A DNA stretch of 64,000 nt from Plantago ovata. Its lineage: Eukaryota > Streptophyta > Magnoliopsida > Lamiales > Plantaginaceae. Positions 9,901 to 20,797 of the stretch are shown here, in pieces (positions within the stretch are counted from its first letter, which is position 1; each line of letters begins with the position of its first letter). The stretch lies in NCBI GenBank assembly GCA_028274465.1, contig CM051456.1, positions 16,519,745 to 16,583,744 on the forward strand. Direction: 5' to 3'. A program made the translations under genes and the position numbers. The notes under the pieces are model-generated. The model saw only the letters and a list, made by a program, of their open reading frames with translations. It was not told the DNA's origin and made no database searches.

Positions 9901-12271
9901 GCTTGTGGATTAAGGTTTCTGTTTCCACCACCATGACTTTCTTTCTGAACTTGATATTTTTCCTGCTCCATTTTTCTCCCTCATGATGAGAATTTCTTAT
10001 ATTTTCTTAATTGGTGTCAGTATTGCTCCTGTCATTTACAAGAAAGCTAAGGAAGTGCCAGATAACAAACGAGAAGACTTTATAGTCAAGGAGCTGGAAG
10101 AGATTCTCTCCAGAGAAGGTCTATCAAAAAATCCCTCAGAGAAAGGTAATGAACTATTGATATTAATTTCCTCATGGCATCATTTGATACCCATATGCTG
10201 TAGGAATTACAGTTCGTATTTTAAAACTTCCCTCAAATTGATTGCTGTGCCAATTCGATGAACTTGGAGGGTGGGGGGTGAACAATATTGAAGGCATAAA
10301 GTATTCTACTTTGACTGCTACATGTATGTGGACATCTGGAAGATACATTGAAGAATATTAAATGAATAGTGATAAGTTTACAACTGCAGAAGCTTGGTAC
10401 ATTGGTAGATGCTGGGTTACTTGTATTTCAGGGGTCCAGGAAGTGGAAATGTGCAAATACAACTGTTGCGTGATCTAGATCCTTTATAATCTGAGTTACC
10501 TGTAACTTTTTATTCATATACTAGTATTTCCGTCACACACTGCATGCATGTGTTGATCATATAGACATTTACTGTATATAATAAATTCACGCAATCGGAA
10601 ACAAGGGAAATAATTACAAATAAGAGAAGACAGAAGTAGTTAAAAAAACATAAGAAATAGAAAAAACAATTTAATAATAGCATCTCGAGGAGAACAAAAC
10701 AATTGAATAAAAAGGGGCACGTGCACACTCCAATTTAAATTGAATGGGTAAATTTTAAATTGAAGGGAGTATTTAGTTCATCTAGTCTGTTATTATACTA
10801 CTTCAACAATCATAAACAAGATAGCCTGCGTACTGCATGCATTAAATAAAGATTTTCTGTCCAATTGGACCAGGCTAGTTAGCTTTATTGGAACAGGTGA
10901 ACGCCCTTCTCAATCGATGGAAGTGGTGCACCAATTTGGGGACAAGATTTCCTACTGCAAGCATACTTTTTTCTTCTCTAGTTATCCATAGAAGTCAAAA
11001 AAGTGTGGTGAATTTCAATCTCCAAGTGCAAATTGCACACGTGAAAACTTTGGCAGGCAAATTGCACCGAGTTTGAAGCTTTAGTGAGGCAACTTGGATG
11101 CATGCAAACTTTAGGTGCACTTAACAGAAAAGATCAAACTTAAGAAGGCAAAATGATCTTTTACCATTACAGAATACAGCCAGTAATTTGTAGTAGGTGT
11201 TTTCCATCTGCCTGCATTCCATCTGTTATATGTGGTTAATTAGCTCATTAATTGGTATATACTTTGCTGAGATTGATCTTAATGTAAAATATTGTATTGG
11301 TATATCCTTTGAATCGCTGTCTAAAGTGTGTCAGAACATTGAGACTAGTTGATATAAGGCGGTCTGGTGGGTAGGGTGCTGGAGTAGCAAGAAGAGGTCG
11401 GGGGTTCGAACCCCGGCAGAGGCATAAGGTTGGTATATGTGTATTTGGAGTTATAAGGTGGTAAAGGAGTAGTGTTGGAGTACGGTAGTTTGATTTGCCG
11501 TTTCAAAATAAAAATAAAAATAAAACATGATTGCTTGTCACATGACCAGAAAATGAGCAACAGTGTGCAATCCTTAGATCACTGGTGTTTCATGTGAAAC
11601 CTTATGCTGTATAGGTTGCATGCGGTGCTGATGAGTCCATCTACATTTGTGCTGTATAGATATATCATACATGCATATTAAAGTGTTCAGTTAGATGCTT
11701 AGTCAGTTTAGCTTGTACATGATTTGCCCGGGTCTCATCAATCTGGGTCTCCATTGACCCCTCTTTCTTATATGTTGGAATGATGCCATTGCTTGCCTGC
11801 TTCTCAGAAATCAAAGATTGTAAAAAGAGAAAGGAAACAGCAAGAGAACTTGAAGGCATTGACACGAGCAACATTATCTCGAGTTCAAGGAGAAGGTCAA
11901 CATTCTCGTTTATGGCTCCTCCAGAGCCTGAGGTACGTGCCAAAGCTAAAAAAGTTAATGAAAAAGTTACTGAGAACAAAGAAAATGATGATAAAGAGGA
12001 CAACAAAGAGGAGGAAAAAAGTGAGAAAGAAAAAGATGAAAAAGAGGATGGAGAAGAAGGGGAAGAGGAAGAAGATGATGAAGAGGAGGAAGATGACGAC
12101 GACGATGATGATGAAGCTGGGGAAGATGAGAGTGAAGAAGAATTCAATGAAGGTGAGCTCCTAAGTATTTATTTAATTCGGTCTAGTTCTGAAGTAATTG
12201 ATACGGATGAGATTAATTCTCCATCTGATGCATCATTTTATCTTGCAGATGATAATGAGGAGAGCGACTGA
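6990..12271 (+). CDS. HIRIP3-like histone chaperone (DEK-C and CHZ domains), reading frame interrupted
   Basis: Inferred exons: 6990-7096, 7201-7306, 8675-8955, 9203-9308, 9400-9758, 9838-9914, 10021-10145, 11808-12152, 12249-12271. Two DEK-C-like helical repeats are seen ([17 protein letters not shown] and [17 protein letters not shown]). A Lys/Ser-rich linker follows, then the CHZ-type block ([38 protein letters not shown]) and a long Glu/Asp tail. This matches plant HIRIP3-like proteins that bind H2A-H2B, so a nuclear chromatin role is inferred. Exon 5 enters in one frame and leaves in another: the frames meet at the A6 run at 9472-9477, and the summed coding length is one base short of a multiple of three. 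A one-base indel or weak alternative acceptors (9485 or 9500) are possible. Intron 7 is 1.66 kb and carries a SINE. The start is the first ATG of the continuous frame. Confidence 0.82.
11353..11527 (+). mobile_element. tRNA-derived SINE in HIRIP3-like intron 7
   Basis: A box-A-like TGGTGGGTAGGG (about 11365-11376) precedes a perfect pol III B box GGTTCGAACCC (11403-11413) set in a GGGG/CCCC tRNA-like stem. A non-tRNA body follows, then an AAAATAAAAATAAAAATAAAA tail. It cannot fold as a complete tRNA, so it is a SINE. I could not define a target duplication. Confidence 0.75.
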
Positions 12272-14802
12272 ATTCTGCGTGGTTATGATTCAAGGATACT
12301 TTAACTGCATTTTATACTTTATATATTCATATTAATTAACACACAGATTGTTGTGTTGTAGCATTCTTAAGTATAGATGAGGACATGTTAGTGATTTTGG
12401 ATCAATCTTTTTAGATAGTGATGTTGGTGGATTTCGAGTCTGAGACGGTCTGCGTGACTTTATATTCTGTTCAGGCTTGGTTAATTCTTGATGTGCAAGT
12501 AAGCAAGTAGATCTATGTGATGTGATAGCAATTTTTCATTTTATTCTACTAGTGTACTATGAAGAAGATAGCTTGCAGCACGAACATGCAATCTCATGTC
12601 TCAACGAGTAACTTTGCTCTGAAGTCTGAACGGAGGAGGGAGTGTCCATCCATTACAGATTTACAATGGCCAGCTGCTAAGGAGGCAAACAGATTGGAAT
12701 GTCCCAGAAATTGGAGTGAACCTAAAAACTGAGGCCCAGCCCCATTTTATATGTAATGTAATCGAAGTTACATTGAAGTGGAAGGTGACCAGGTCAAGCC
12801 AGATAAAAATGCATATTATGAGTAAATCAATATATTGTATACTCCAATCAATGCTTGAAGCTACAATCCTAGAGCTATTGATTGCCTATAGAATAACCGC
12901 ACGGCATACTACCTGGCAAAACTGGAAAATTGCTAAATTTGCACGAGAGTTGACCATTTGCCCATTTGTCCTTACTCTGCTCCGGATTGGCTCTGACTGT
13001 TTAAACCTAGATCACATGGTGCGGAAGCGTGAGCTAGAAAGAAAGAGCGAAAGCGTAAATGTAAAAAAAAATAATCGAAAACATAAGCGTGTTAGAGCGT
13101 ATTTTATAAATGTTATTATATATATTATTAGTTTCTTTTTCATGAAAATCATATACAATCCTTTTATATTGTACAATTATTAGTTCATTTTTTATATGGT
13201 ATTATTACCATGGTGAAACAATATGTAAATCAATAATAATAATATCATAAAAAATGAATTATTTTTCAACCAAATTTGCATGAATTGTCAAAATTTCAAT
13301 TGGACAAGTTTTTTTAGTGTTATTCATCTATTCAATTCATGTTGGATATGTACTGAACCAATCTTCTCTCTTTTGTTTCCCCTCTTCAATCTACTTTCTT
13401 TCCATCTCAAAGTGAATACGGTGCAAATTTAGGAATATAATTTGTGGACATTGGTTTGAAGTATGGACCGAAGATGAGTTTTGTTTTCTTGATGGTGAAC
13501 TTTTCAAAATTTTCAATGTATCTACCTGTTCAATCTTTCTTTTCTGTACCTCTTCCTCTAAACTAATGGGAGCCGTGGAAGGATATAATTTCAAATTGCG
13601 AGTTCTTTCTCAGTTTTTCTCTTAAGCGAATTATGACAACCTTAGAGCGTGAATTAACAAATTATAGAGCGATATAGAGTGTGAATTTCGTTCTCAGAGC
13701 GTAAGAGCGAGCACCGAGCGAAAAGCGATGAGGTGTTTGAGTGTTCTATGTTCTCACAATGGTGGGTTCAGAAATTTATTTTTGAGTATACTAATTACTA
13801 CGGTATATTTCCATTTTTATCTTCATGTGTCCATCTTACATATTGATTTAGGTACTAAATTAATAAAGTTAAAGATTTCAGATCGAGTGTCTTCAGCCTA
13901 CCTGGTCCTGCAGATGATCGACCTTTGCTCTGCTCTCAGTTGGTTAAGTTAGTCAGATTACTCTCTGATTGTAATAGGCATTAACCAAAACAAGCATGTC
14001 ATACATTAAATTTTTTACTGTAGTAAAAGCTTTTAGGTGAGCTCAAGTAATAAGCTACCTCTTCATAAAAAAAAAAAAAAAAAAAAGTAATAAGCTACCT
14101 TATGAGCACCCATTCATTTTATCCCCCACTAATCATCTCTCAGTTTCAACTAACTTATATCATATCTCTAATTAATTGCTACCGAACTAGTGTATGAATT
14201 ACGTAATACGCCACGGCATTCTTGGTGGCACCCGAAGCTTAAAGTCTGGTCAATAGATAGAATTTAGAAAACAACAAATTTCTCAAACCATTAGTTACAG
14301 AGACTTATTAGCTAGAAATAAGTTCCAACTTCCAACATATAATGATGATAAGTAAGAAAAAATTTGCAGAGCTGAGAGATAAGTAAACTTATTTTTCTAA
14401 GTAGAAACCTTGTACCTACGAAGACTAATTAAGTTTTGATGAAAAGGTGTTCAATATTTTCAACTCCACCTTATGAAATTAACAAGTCTTTGATATGTAA
14501 ATACTAATGGTGAAGTAGGAAATATTGCTAGTCTTTCACTAAGAAATGCAATCAATCAAATTAACGACTCCAACTGCCCAGGGGTAGAAAGAAATACCTT
14601 TAGAATTGTTGGTAACCGTGTGATGAGCATTATCAAGTCCAGGCAATGACTTTTGGGTATTATTATTATTATTGTTATTCCTTTTGTCTTTATAATAATA
14701 ATCATACTTGTTGACTATCTTGATTTGGTTTTGCCATTTGGTTTGCTACGTCGATTGCGTAGTTGTGACGATGGAATTCTTTTTTCTTTTTTATTATGAC
14801 AA
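12272..14802. other. intergenic, mostly unassigned
   Basis: The 3' UTR of the HIRIP3-like gene probably extends to about 12.5 kb. After it there is no supported gene. Two clusters of GAGCG/AGCGT motifs (13018-13100 and 13640-13735) flank an AT-rich core and may be subterminal repeats of an unidentified DNA transposon. A poly(A) insertion with direct repeats lies at 14045-14100. Confidence 0.45.
14045..14100. repeat. 16-bp direct repeat around a poly(A) insertion
   Basis: AAGTAATAAGCTACCT occurs at 14045-14060 and again, perfectly, at 14085-14100. Between them lie only CTTCAT and 18 A residues. This has the form of a target-site duplication around a retrotransposition product reduced to its tail. 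Confidence 0.7.
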
Positions 14803-15164
14803 ATTTAACTAGGACTCTTCTAGGGTCAGGCAGGTTTCGCCCTGCCTGATATCAGGCAAATTGATCTCAACCATTAGATATTTGATCTAATGGTTCACAA
14901 CCATTCGCCAAAAAAAAATTGGCGATCGCCTTTCGCCCTATCCTTCGCCTTGTCGCCTTATTAATATTTTAATAAATAAATTAGAATAAAAATATTAATA
15001 TTTTATAAAATGTCATTTTTACCCTTCAAAAAAACGAAAATTTTAATAAATAATTTTTATATTTTCATTAATTTTTTTATTTTCGTTTTTTTTGGATGAA
15101 TTTTTTTTATATTAAATTATCTATTAATAAATTTGAAAATATTCAATTGTAGTTACCCCAAAAA

Positions 15165-15240
15165 TTGATAGATGAGATTTGAACCTGAGACCTTTAGCTA
15201 AATAGCTCAATACCAAACCACAAAGCTACCGATTGCTTCA
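15165..15240 (-). mobile_element. tRNA-like SINE fragment
   Basis: On the minus strand a B-box-like GGTTCAAATCT (15173-15183) lies about 40 bases after a box-A-like GCTTTGTGGTTTGG. The tRNA-like head is degenerate and no tail was identified. Confidence 0.35.
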
Positions 15241-15306
15241 TTTATCAACTGCAATTAGTTTGTTTATATAGATAAAAAATCAATACTCAACCTTTTGCAA
15301 ATTAAT

Positions 15307-15546
15307 TCAGCAAATTAATATGGAAGAGAAAGCTAGAAGCACCTGATATTGGCATAGAATGTACTTGTTTTTCTCCTTAAACTCAAGCTGATTATTTTTA
15401 TGAATTACTGTCGTCGATTTCAATGGCCACTTTTCATTGGTCTGAAGCTCCACCGCATAGTTATTGGCAACCCAAGTAGATGTTGCAGCTTTAACAAGAT
15501 GTTCTCTTCCACAAGTGTGACTACCATTGAATTGCTTCACTTGCAA
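15307..15546 (-). pseudogene. MuDR-type transposase N-terminal fragment
   Basis: An 80-residue minus-strand frame contains the pattern HTCGREHLVKAATSTWVANN followed by EKWPLKSTTVIHK. This resembles the plant MULE N-terminal zinc-finger region (C, then K-A-T-S-x-W-I/V-A, then N-P-x-W). It stops after about 55 similar residues and no catalytic DDE part follows. It supports assigning the enclosing element to the Mutator superfamily. Confidence 0.55.
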
Positions 15547-15586
15547 AGTGTGCTTATTGTTTAATACATCCCTACTGAGATACTAT

Positions 15587-16330
15587 TAATCACTAACATT
15601 TTTAACAAGTTTCAAGCTGTACAATCCATCCATCCCTTTAACGATCTTAAAATGGTCCGGGTACTTTTTGACCAAGTTTCTATCAAAATCATGTGGCAAT
15701 CCCAAATCCCACTTCGGCGGATGTAATGACTGCAAAGGCAACTGTAAAACATGTGAAACCATCAGTATATGTAGAAGTCTAAAAGTTAGACTCAAGTCAC
15801 TATAAACAACACATAGCCATAGATTCTTGGTCATGGACATTCTCTCTTACGTCTACCTTAGATCTTTTACACGCACACACAACTCTTGTCATATGACAAA
15901 ACCATACGAATAAACATTACGATTCATTCTGTAATATGTAAGTGTATTAACAAACTGCACATGAACTCTTGCGAACATTATAACTCAACGAGAGTAATTC
16001 GACAATAAAAACTAATCTGCATGCCATAAAATCAAATAAACAAACACTTAGCGTGCAATCAAGAAAGCACACATTCTTGCTCTATCACTCCGAAACAAAT
16101 TCAACATTGCTAAAAAAATTGCTCCTAAACTAAAACAAACAAGTCACCCCACAGAAGCAATTTATCAAACAGTTAACGTGCAATCAACAAAACACGACCC
16201 TTTACCATTCTGCTCTTCGTCATCATCAAAACCCTGCAAAGCCTCTCCACAGTATCACTCTCAAACTCGTCAAGCACTCTGTTCTCACGCTCCTGGAGCA
16301 TTTTGGCGAGCTCCGTAAGGCGAAAACAGG
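15587..16330 (-). pseudogene. captured PORR-domain gene fragment (two exons and an intron)
   Basis: Read on the minus strand. The first exon (about 16330-16206) encodes LTELAKMLQERENRVLDEF and VERLCRVLMMTKSRM, then a GTAAAG donor. The second exon starts after TTTTACAG (15742) and encodes LPLQSLHPPKWDLGLPHDF, KKYPDHFKIVKG and LYSLKLV. These are hallmarks of the plant organelle RNA recognition (PORR) domain, whose members promote group II intron splicing in organelles. Only part of a PORR protein is present, with no start codon or targeting peptide. The intact splice borders show the copy came from genomic DNA rather than from a retroposed mRNA. It is probably non-functional as a splicing factor. 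Confidence 0.75.
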
Positions 16331-16808
16331 CAAGAAAAACCCATCAATTAAGGGGCATGTACATCCAAGATAGTATATGATATATCTAATACAACAAAAA
16401 AAGCCCAAAGATCAGGAAAAGAAACACAGCAGACGTGATACCAATTTACAGCGCTAACCACATATTGTTGCCGAACTGCAGGGAAACAAACAGAGATCGA
16501 TCGGAATGTTACTGGAGAGTGAAATTACAGAAGATAATAAATAGGGCAGCGAGCCTAGAGGAAAGGGAATCTTTGACGGAGGAAACAAGAAAAACTACAG
16601 AAATAATGAATCGGGCAGAGAGCGTCTTTGTCGGAAATCTTGGACGGAGGAAGTCTTTGTCTTTCTTGGACGGAGGAAGTCTTTGTCTAGAAGAAAGGAA
16701 TCGAGCATACAGAAGACGACGAATAGGGCACAAAGCGCGGTATTATAAAAATTTAAAATAAAACTAAAGGAGGTATAATAAATTTCAAAAATTGAAATTG
16801 GTTCAAAA

Positions 16809-17367
16809 TAGAGCTGTATTTCAAACCGAACGAACCGAACAAGAGGCTTATCGAATGTTCGTTCGTTACGCATATAGTATGTTCGGTTCATGTTCATGTT
16901 CACCGAACAATTCATAGCCTGTCCATGTTCGGTTCGTTAAAATAATAGAATGTTCATGTTCGTTCGTTAAAGTTCGTTGTTCATTTGTTCACAAACGTTC
17001 ATTAACACAAAAAGGCCTAAAATACAACAATATTGATACTACAAAATTAATTTAAATATCATGCCAAAAGTGTCTAAGAACATTATATAAGTCACAATAA
17101 AAATATAAAATTAACACCAAATATTAAACAAAGCACAAAACAAGTTAAACGTAGTATGTATAATAATTATATATGTATATATTTTATATTTATTTAATAT
17201 ATTATATTATACCATGTTCACAAACTGTTCACGAACAATCGAACAGAAACTAACATGTTCGTGTTCGGTTTGTTATATTAACGAACATGTTCGCGAAATG
17301 TTCGGTCAAAACCAAACCAAACACAAACCGAGCATTGACCGAACATTCGGTTCAACATACAGCCCTA
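16809..17367. mobile_element. hAT-type MITE nested in the MULE-like element
   Basis: TAGAGCTGTATTTCAAACCG at the left pairs with the inverted right end TAGGGCTGTATGTTGAACCG. Flanking 8-mers GTTCAAAA (16801-16808) and GTTCAAAC (17368-17375) match at 7 of 8. Both arms are full of GTTCG/CGAAC motifs, typical subterminal repeats of hAT elements. It is 559 bp, AT-rich in the middle and non-coding. Confidence 0.8.
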
Positions 17368-17375
17368 GTTCAAAC

Positions 17376-19160
17376 TGAGGTTATTCACAATATATATGAA
17401 GTATATTTTGAGTTTAAATTTATTATCGATTTAATAGATTATATTAGGATTATATTATATTAAATAGGCTACATCTATCCTAATTTATTATCCGATTAGG
17501 ATATTATTCACAATATAAATAATAAATATCTACTAATTTTAATTGCATTTATATAGGTTTAATCTTAATATGACGACTCATCATAAATATACAGGTTATT
17601 AATCCGAGAGCCAACCCGATAGAACAAGAATAAAATTGACCAATAGAGAAACTGATTCAAAATTTATTTTGACAAAAATTCATTCGATCCAAATTATACA
17701 TGGAACTACACGAATTGAGTTTAAGTTGGATTCAGGTGATCCTATATAAATTTGACTCTAACTCACCCGATAAAGAATTATCAACATTAAGAACACATAG
17801 GACTACAAGGACAAACTTAATGCAAGTGATGGATTATAAACCTACAACTACAATATAATGTTGCATTTGTAATAAAAGTTCACGTTCGGAATTAGTATAT
17901 ATCGAAATACATTCGTTTATAAATTAATGTGACGGATAAATGATTTATGACATTGATATGTAACGACCCTACCTGAATCGAATTAATCAAGAATAACATG
18001 AAAATGTCAAAATGCGAATAAAACATAAATTAATATTAATTTTATTTCCACGCGCTTGAGGAGTTATTCAACTCTCTACACCTAACTGAATATTAAAATC
18101 TACACACGCTACAACCCAACAGAGTTGATTCAAGCCAACACACGATGGGTATATCAACGCTCTTAAGTCGGTCCAAATAAAACCAATTAATTCAACTGAA
18201 GACCACACAATCGATGGGTATCTCATATCTCTTTAGCAAGTCCTAATAAAGTCCACTTCTAATAAGTTCACAACAAATTCTAAAAGACAAATTAAACAAA
18301 AGCTCATCTCATAGACTTACGACTCCAAAGTATCTTTCGGAGATCGAGAAAGGACATAGTTTGAGCTCCAAATGGATACTCCACAACAAACTAACAAATT
18401 ATGACAATCACTGAGATGCGAGATAATGTTCAAACTCATAGATATCAACTTACATTGTCTCAACAATATCACAAATATAGAAGCAACTTAATAGCTAGCC
18501 TCATTGTAACAAGCCATATATGTTGTTCTATCCGTTCTTACTAACAATTTTTTATTATTTACAAAAATTTATAAATAATATTTCAACTAGACAACACATT
18601 TACAAACTAGTCATCATGTGAGTCGTAGGGTAAGGATGATCATTATCTAGGTTAGAATAATGAATTAATTTCGTTGGTCGATCTATCAGAGTAAAAAAAA
18701 CAATTCAAATACAACGAGAAGTTTATTGTAGTTTAAGATTAATAATATACACTGAAATGCAAATTCACAATTAAAATGTTTTCATTATAAAAAATATATT
18801 ACTTATATTTAAAACATCATCAATTAAACCAAATTGGAACTTTCTCCTGTTGGTTAAGTAAGCTGATTTCCATTGTTATGGCTTGGGTTCGAGTCTTGCC
18901 AGCAACATTTAAATTTACTAATTTTTTAAATAGAATCCAGTATTGGATATGGATCCGGGCCGGTAAGGTCGGATTACGGTCGCCGGTCAATGATCGGGCC
19001 CGGCCCGATCCGGCATAAGCCCACATATGGGCCCGACGAAAATTAAAATAATAATAATATATGTAAATATTTTAATAATTTTATTTATTAATTTAATTCA
19101 AGGTTATTTAAGTAAATTTATATTTAACTGAAAAAATAAATAAAAATAATTATTTAAACT
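17376..19160. other. unassigned interior of the MULE-like element
   Basis: AT-rich sequence without a recognisable protein. A CGATGGGTAT-type motif recurs near 18140 and 18210. A tRNA-like segment lies at 18835-18905. The right TIR begins at about 19160. Confidence 0.4.
18835..18905 (+). mobile_element. tRNA-like SINE head
   Basis: A box-A-like TGGTTAAGTAAGC and, about 35 bases on, a B-box-like GGTTCGAGTCT (18886-18896) have the spacing of a tRNA-derived SINE head. No tail or duplication was found, so this is tentative. Confidence 0.35.
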
Positions 19161-19542
19161 TCTTGGCGAAGGGTTGGCGAAGGCGAATGACGTGTCGCCT
19201 TTTCATTGGGTGCCTGTTGTCAGGCAAGGCGAAAGCCTGCCTGACCGTAGAAAAGCCGATTTAACTATCCTACTATTAGTTTATACCACGCCCTATTCTA
19301 TGCTACTCCACACTCTTACCAACGGACTAGCTTATGACTCCTAAAAGTAAAAATATAAAAGGATCTCATATACAATAAAGTCAATTAATAGTGGGGTGAA
19401 ACGAATGTGGATATTAAACCATATTGATAGTTATAAGGTGGTGTTATAGAATGGAGATTGAGTGGTGAAGTAGAGTTGAATGGTTTGATTCATGGAGGAT
19501 ACGTAATGTGGTTCAAGTATAAGGTGGTTTAGAATGTTTGTA

Positions 19543-19784
19543 CTCCCTTCGTCCCACTGTCAATTACCCACTTTGACTTTTTCGGTCAATATTTTTAACT
19601 TTGACTCTCGATTACTCTTAAATTATAATGATAAAGTATTTGACGATATCATATTATGAAAATATAGAACCTAAATATTCATAATATATTTTATCATTAT
19701 AGTTTAAGAGTAATCGGGAGTCAAAGTTGACAGTTGTTGACCGAAAAAAGTCAAACGGGGTAATTTCTACCGAGACAAAGGGAG
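19543..19784. mobile_element. Stowaway MITE
   Basis: CTCCCTTCGTCCCA at the left and GACAAAGGGAG at the right are the Stowaway terminal repeats. TA flanks at 19541-19542 and 19785-19786. The arms stay complementary well inward (CACTTTGACTTTTTCGGTCA against TGACCGAAAAAAGTCAAA). It is 242 bp and can fold into a hairpin. Confidence 0.92.
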
Positions 19785-19885
19785 TATATGAGTAGTGTAG
19801 GAATACTTGTAATATTTTTCCTTAAAAAAAAAAAATTATATTAAGAAGAGATGGTACGGTCCACCCCAAGAGTTTTCCTTAGAAA

Positions 19886-19995
19886 ATGCAAGTTTGATAT
19901 TCGAGTGAGAAAATAAAATAACTACATGCAAGTTTGATATTCGAGTGAGAAAATAACATAACTACATGCAAGTTTGATACTCGAGTGACAAAATG
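19886..19995 (+). repeat. 40-bp tandem repeat, about 2.8 copies
   Basis: Units start at 19886, 19926 and 19966, each ATGCAAGTTTGATATTCGAG followed by TGAGAAAATAAMATAACTAC. The third copy carries substitutions and is truncated. Confidence 0.9.
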
Positions 19996-20059
19996 GAGTA
20001 GTTGATTTGTTGATTCAGGCAAATATCGTCATCTCAGATTCTCAGTGAGGGCCTATTGT

Positions 20060-20400
20060 ATTTTATAGCAAGCTAGGCTGGATATTGTTACTAGAGTAAA
20101 TGCACTTAACTATCTATTCCTAATCGAGTTTCACATGGCGGTTTTGTGCCTTTTGTGGCAATAAAGTCGAGGCATTTTATTACTTAGTGGTGGAGAGAAT
20201 CGAACGGGTTATTTATGTCACTTGCAACTGCACTTGGTGGCATAAAATCGCCCTTTTCACGCTATTCCGTTGAAGTAGAATATAGTACAATGTCATCTAC
20301 CATTGGTAGTAGGTCCGGCGTTAGTTGGCTTCGGTTACAGACTTTATCGGACTGTACCGTTGTACTAGTATATTGTTGTTTCGCTCATTTATATTGACGT
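20060..20400 (+). pseudogene. Ty1/copia RNase H remnant
   Basis: The frame at 20215-20397 encodes LGGIKSPFSRYSVEVEYSTM then VSWLRLQTL. This corresponds to the copia RNase H stretch with S-R-S-S-x-E-A-E-Y followed by W-L. The preceding TGY-type residues are in another frame, so the copy is frameshifted. No LTRs were found nearby. Confidence 0.6.
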
Positions 20401-20549
20401 TTGTGGATACTTGGTAGGAACTAGGAACCGTGGTTTTGGTGTAATTTTTTTTCAATCATTTCTTATGTTCTTATTTATGAATGAATTTTTAACCAATTAA
20501 GAGAAAAACAATTGTAGTTAGAGGAATCTAATTGATCCGGAGGCGATGC

Positions 20550-20670
20550 AAGTACACTTACAACATCATATACCACCTTATATATACACAACTAAATCGT
20601 CTTATGTCTCTAATAGAGATTTAACCATGCACCTCTTCTTTACTATTCCAGCTTCATTCCACTGCACATG
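20550..20670 (-). mobile_element. diverged SINE, same family as the one at 11353
   Basis: On the minus strand GAAGCTGGAATAGTAAAGAA, AGAGACATAAGACG and TATATAAGGTGGTATATGATG align with the body of the SINE at 11353-11527 (GGTGCTGGAGTAGCAAGAAG, AGAGGCATAAGG, TTATAAGGTGGTAAAGGAG). The B box has decayed to GGTTAAATCTC. Confidence 0.6.
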
Positions 20671-20765
20671 CGACACATTGACAACATTTTTTTCTTTCCT
20701 TGTTTAAAATGCAGCTAATTTTACTAAACTCGTTGATGCCAATATTCTAAACTAACGCATTAGTC

Positions 20766-20797
<32 letters not shown>

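Larger units (their letters stand above)
14811..19257. mobile_element. Pack-MULE-like element with PORR gene capture
   Basis: The left terminus (TCTAGGGTCAGGCAGG, then TTTCGCCCTGCCTGA) and inverted right terminus (TCTACGGTCAGGCAGG, then CTTTCGCCTTGCCTGA) form TIRs. Related TTCGCC-rich sequence continues for about 130 bp at each end. Flanking AATTTAACT (14802-14810) and GATTTAACT (19258-19266) match at 8 of 9, as for a MULE duplication. Inside, on the minus strand, are a MuDR-type transposase N-terminal piece and two spliceable exons of a PORR-domain gene. A hAT MITE and tRNA-like SINE pieces are nested in it. There is no intact transposase, so the element is non-autonomous. Confidence 0.75.

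Noticed and set aside
11353..11440. Possible tRNA gene (perfect B box GGTTCGAACCC)
   Set aside because: There is no acceptor stem or anticodon arm, and an A-rich tail follows. A tRNA-derived SINE explains it better.
11665..12147. Minus-strand poly-Ser frame of 160 residues
   Set aside because: It is the antisense of the Glu/Asp-coding (GAA/GAT) acidic tail of the HIRIP3-like gene.
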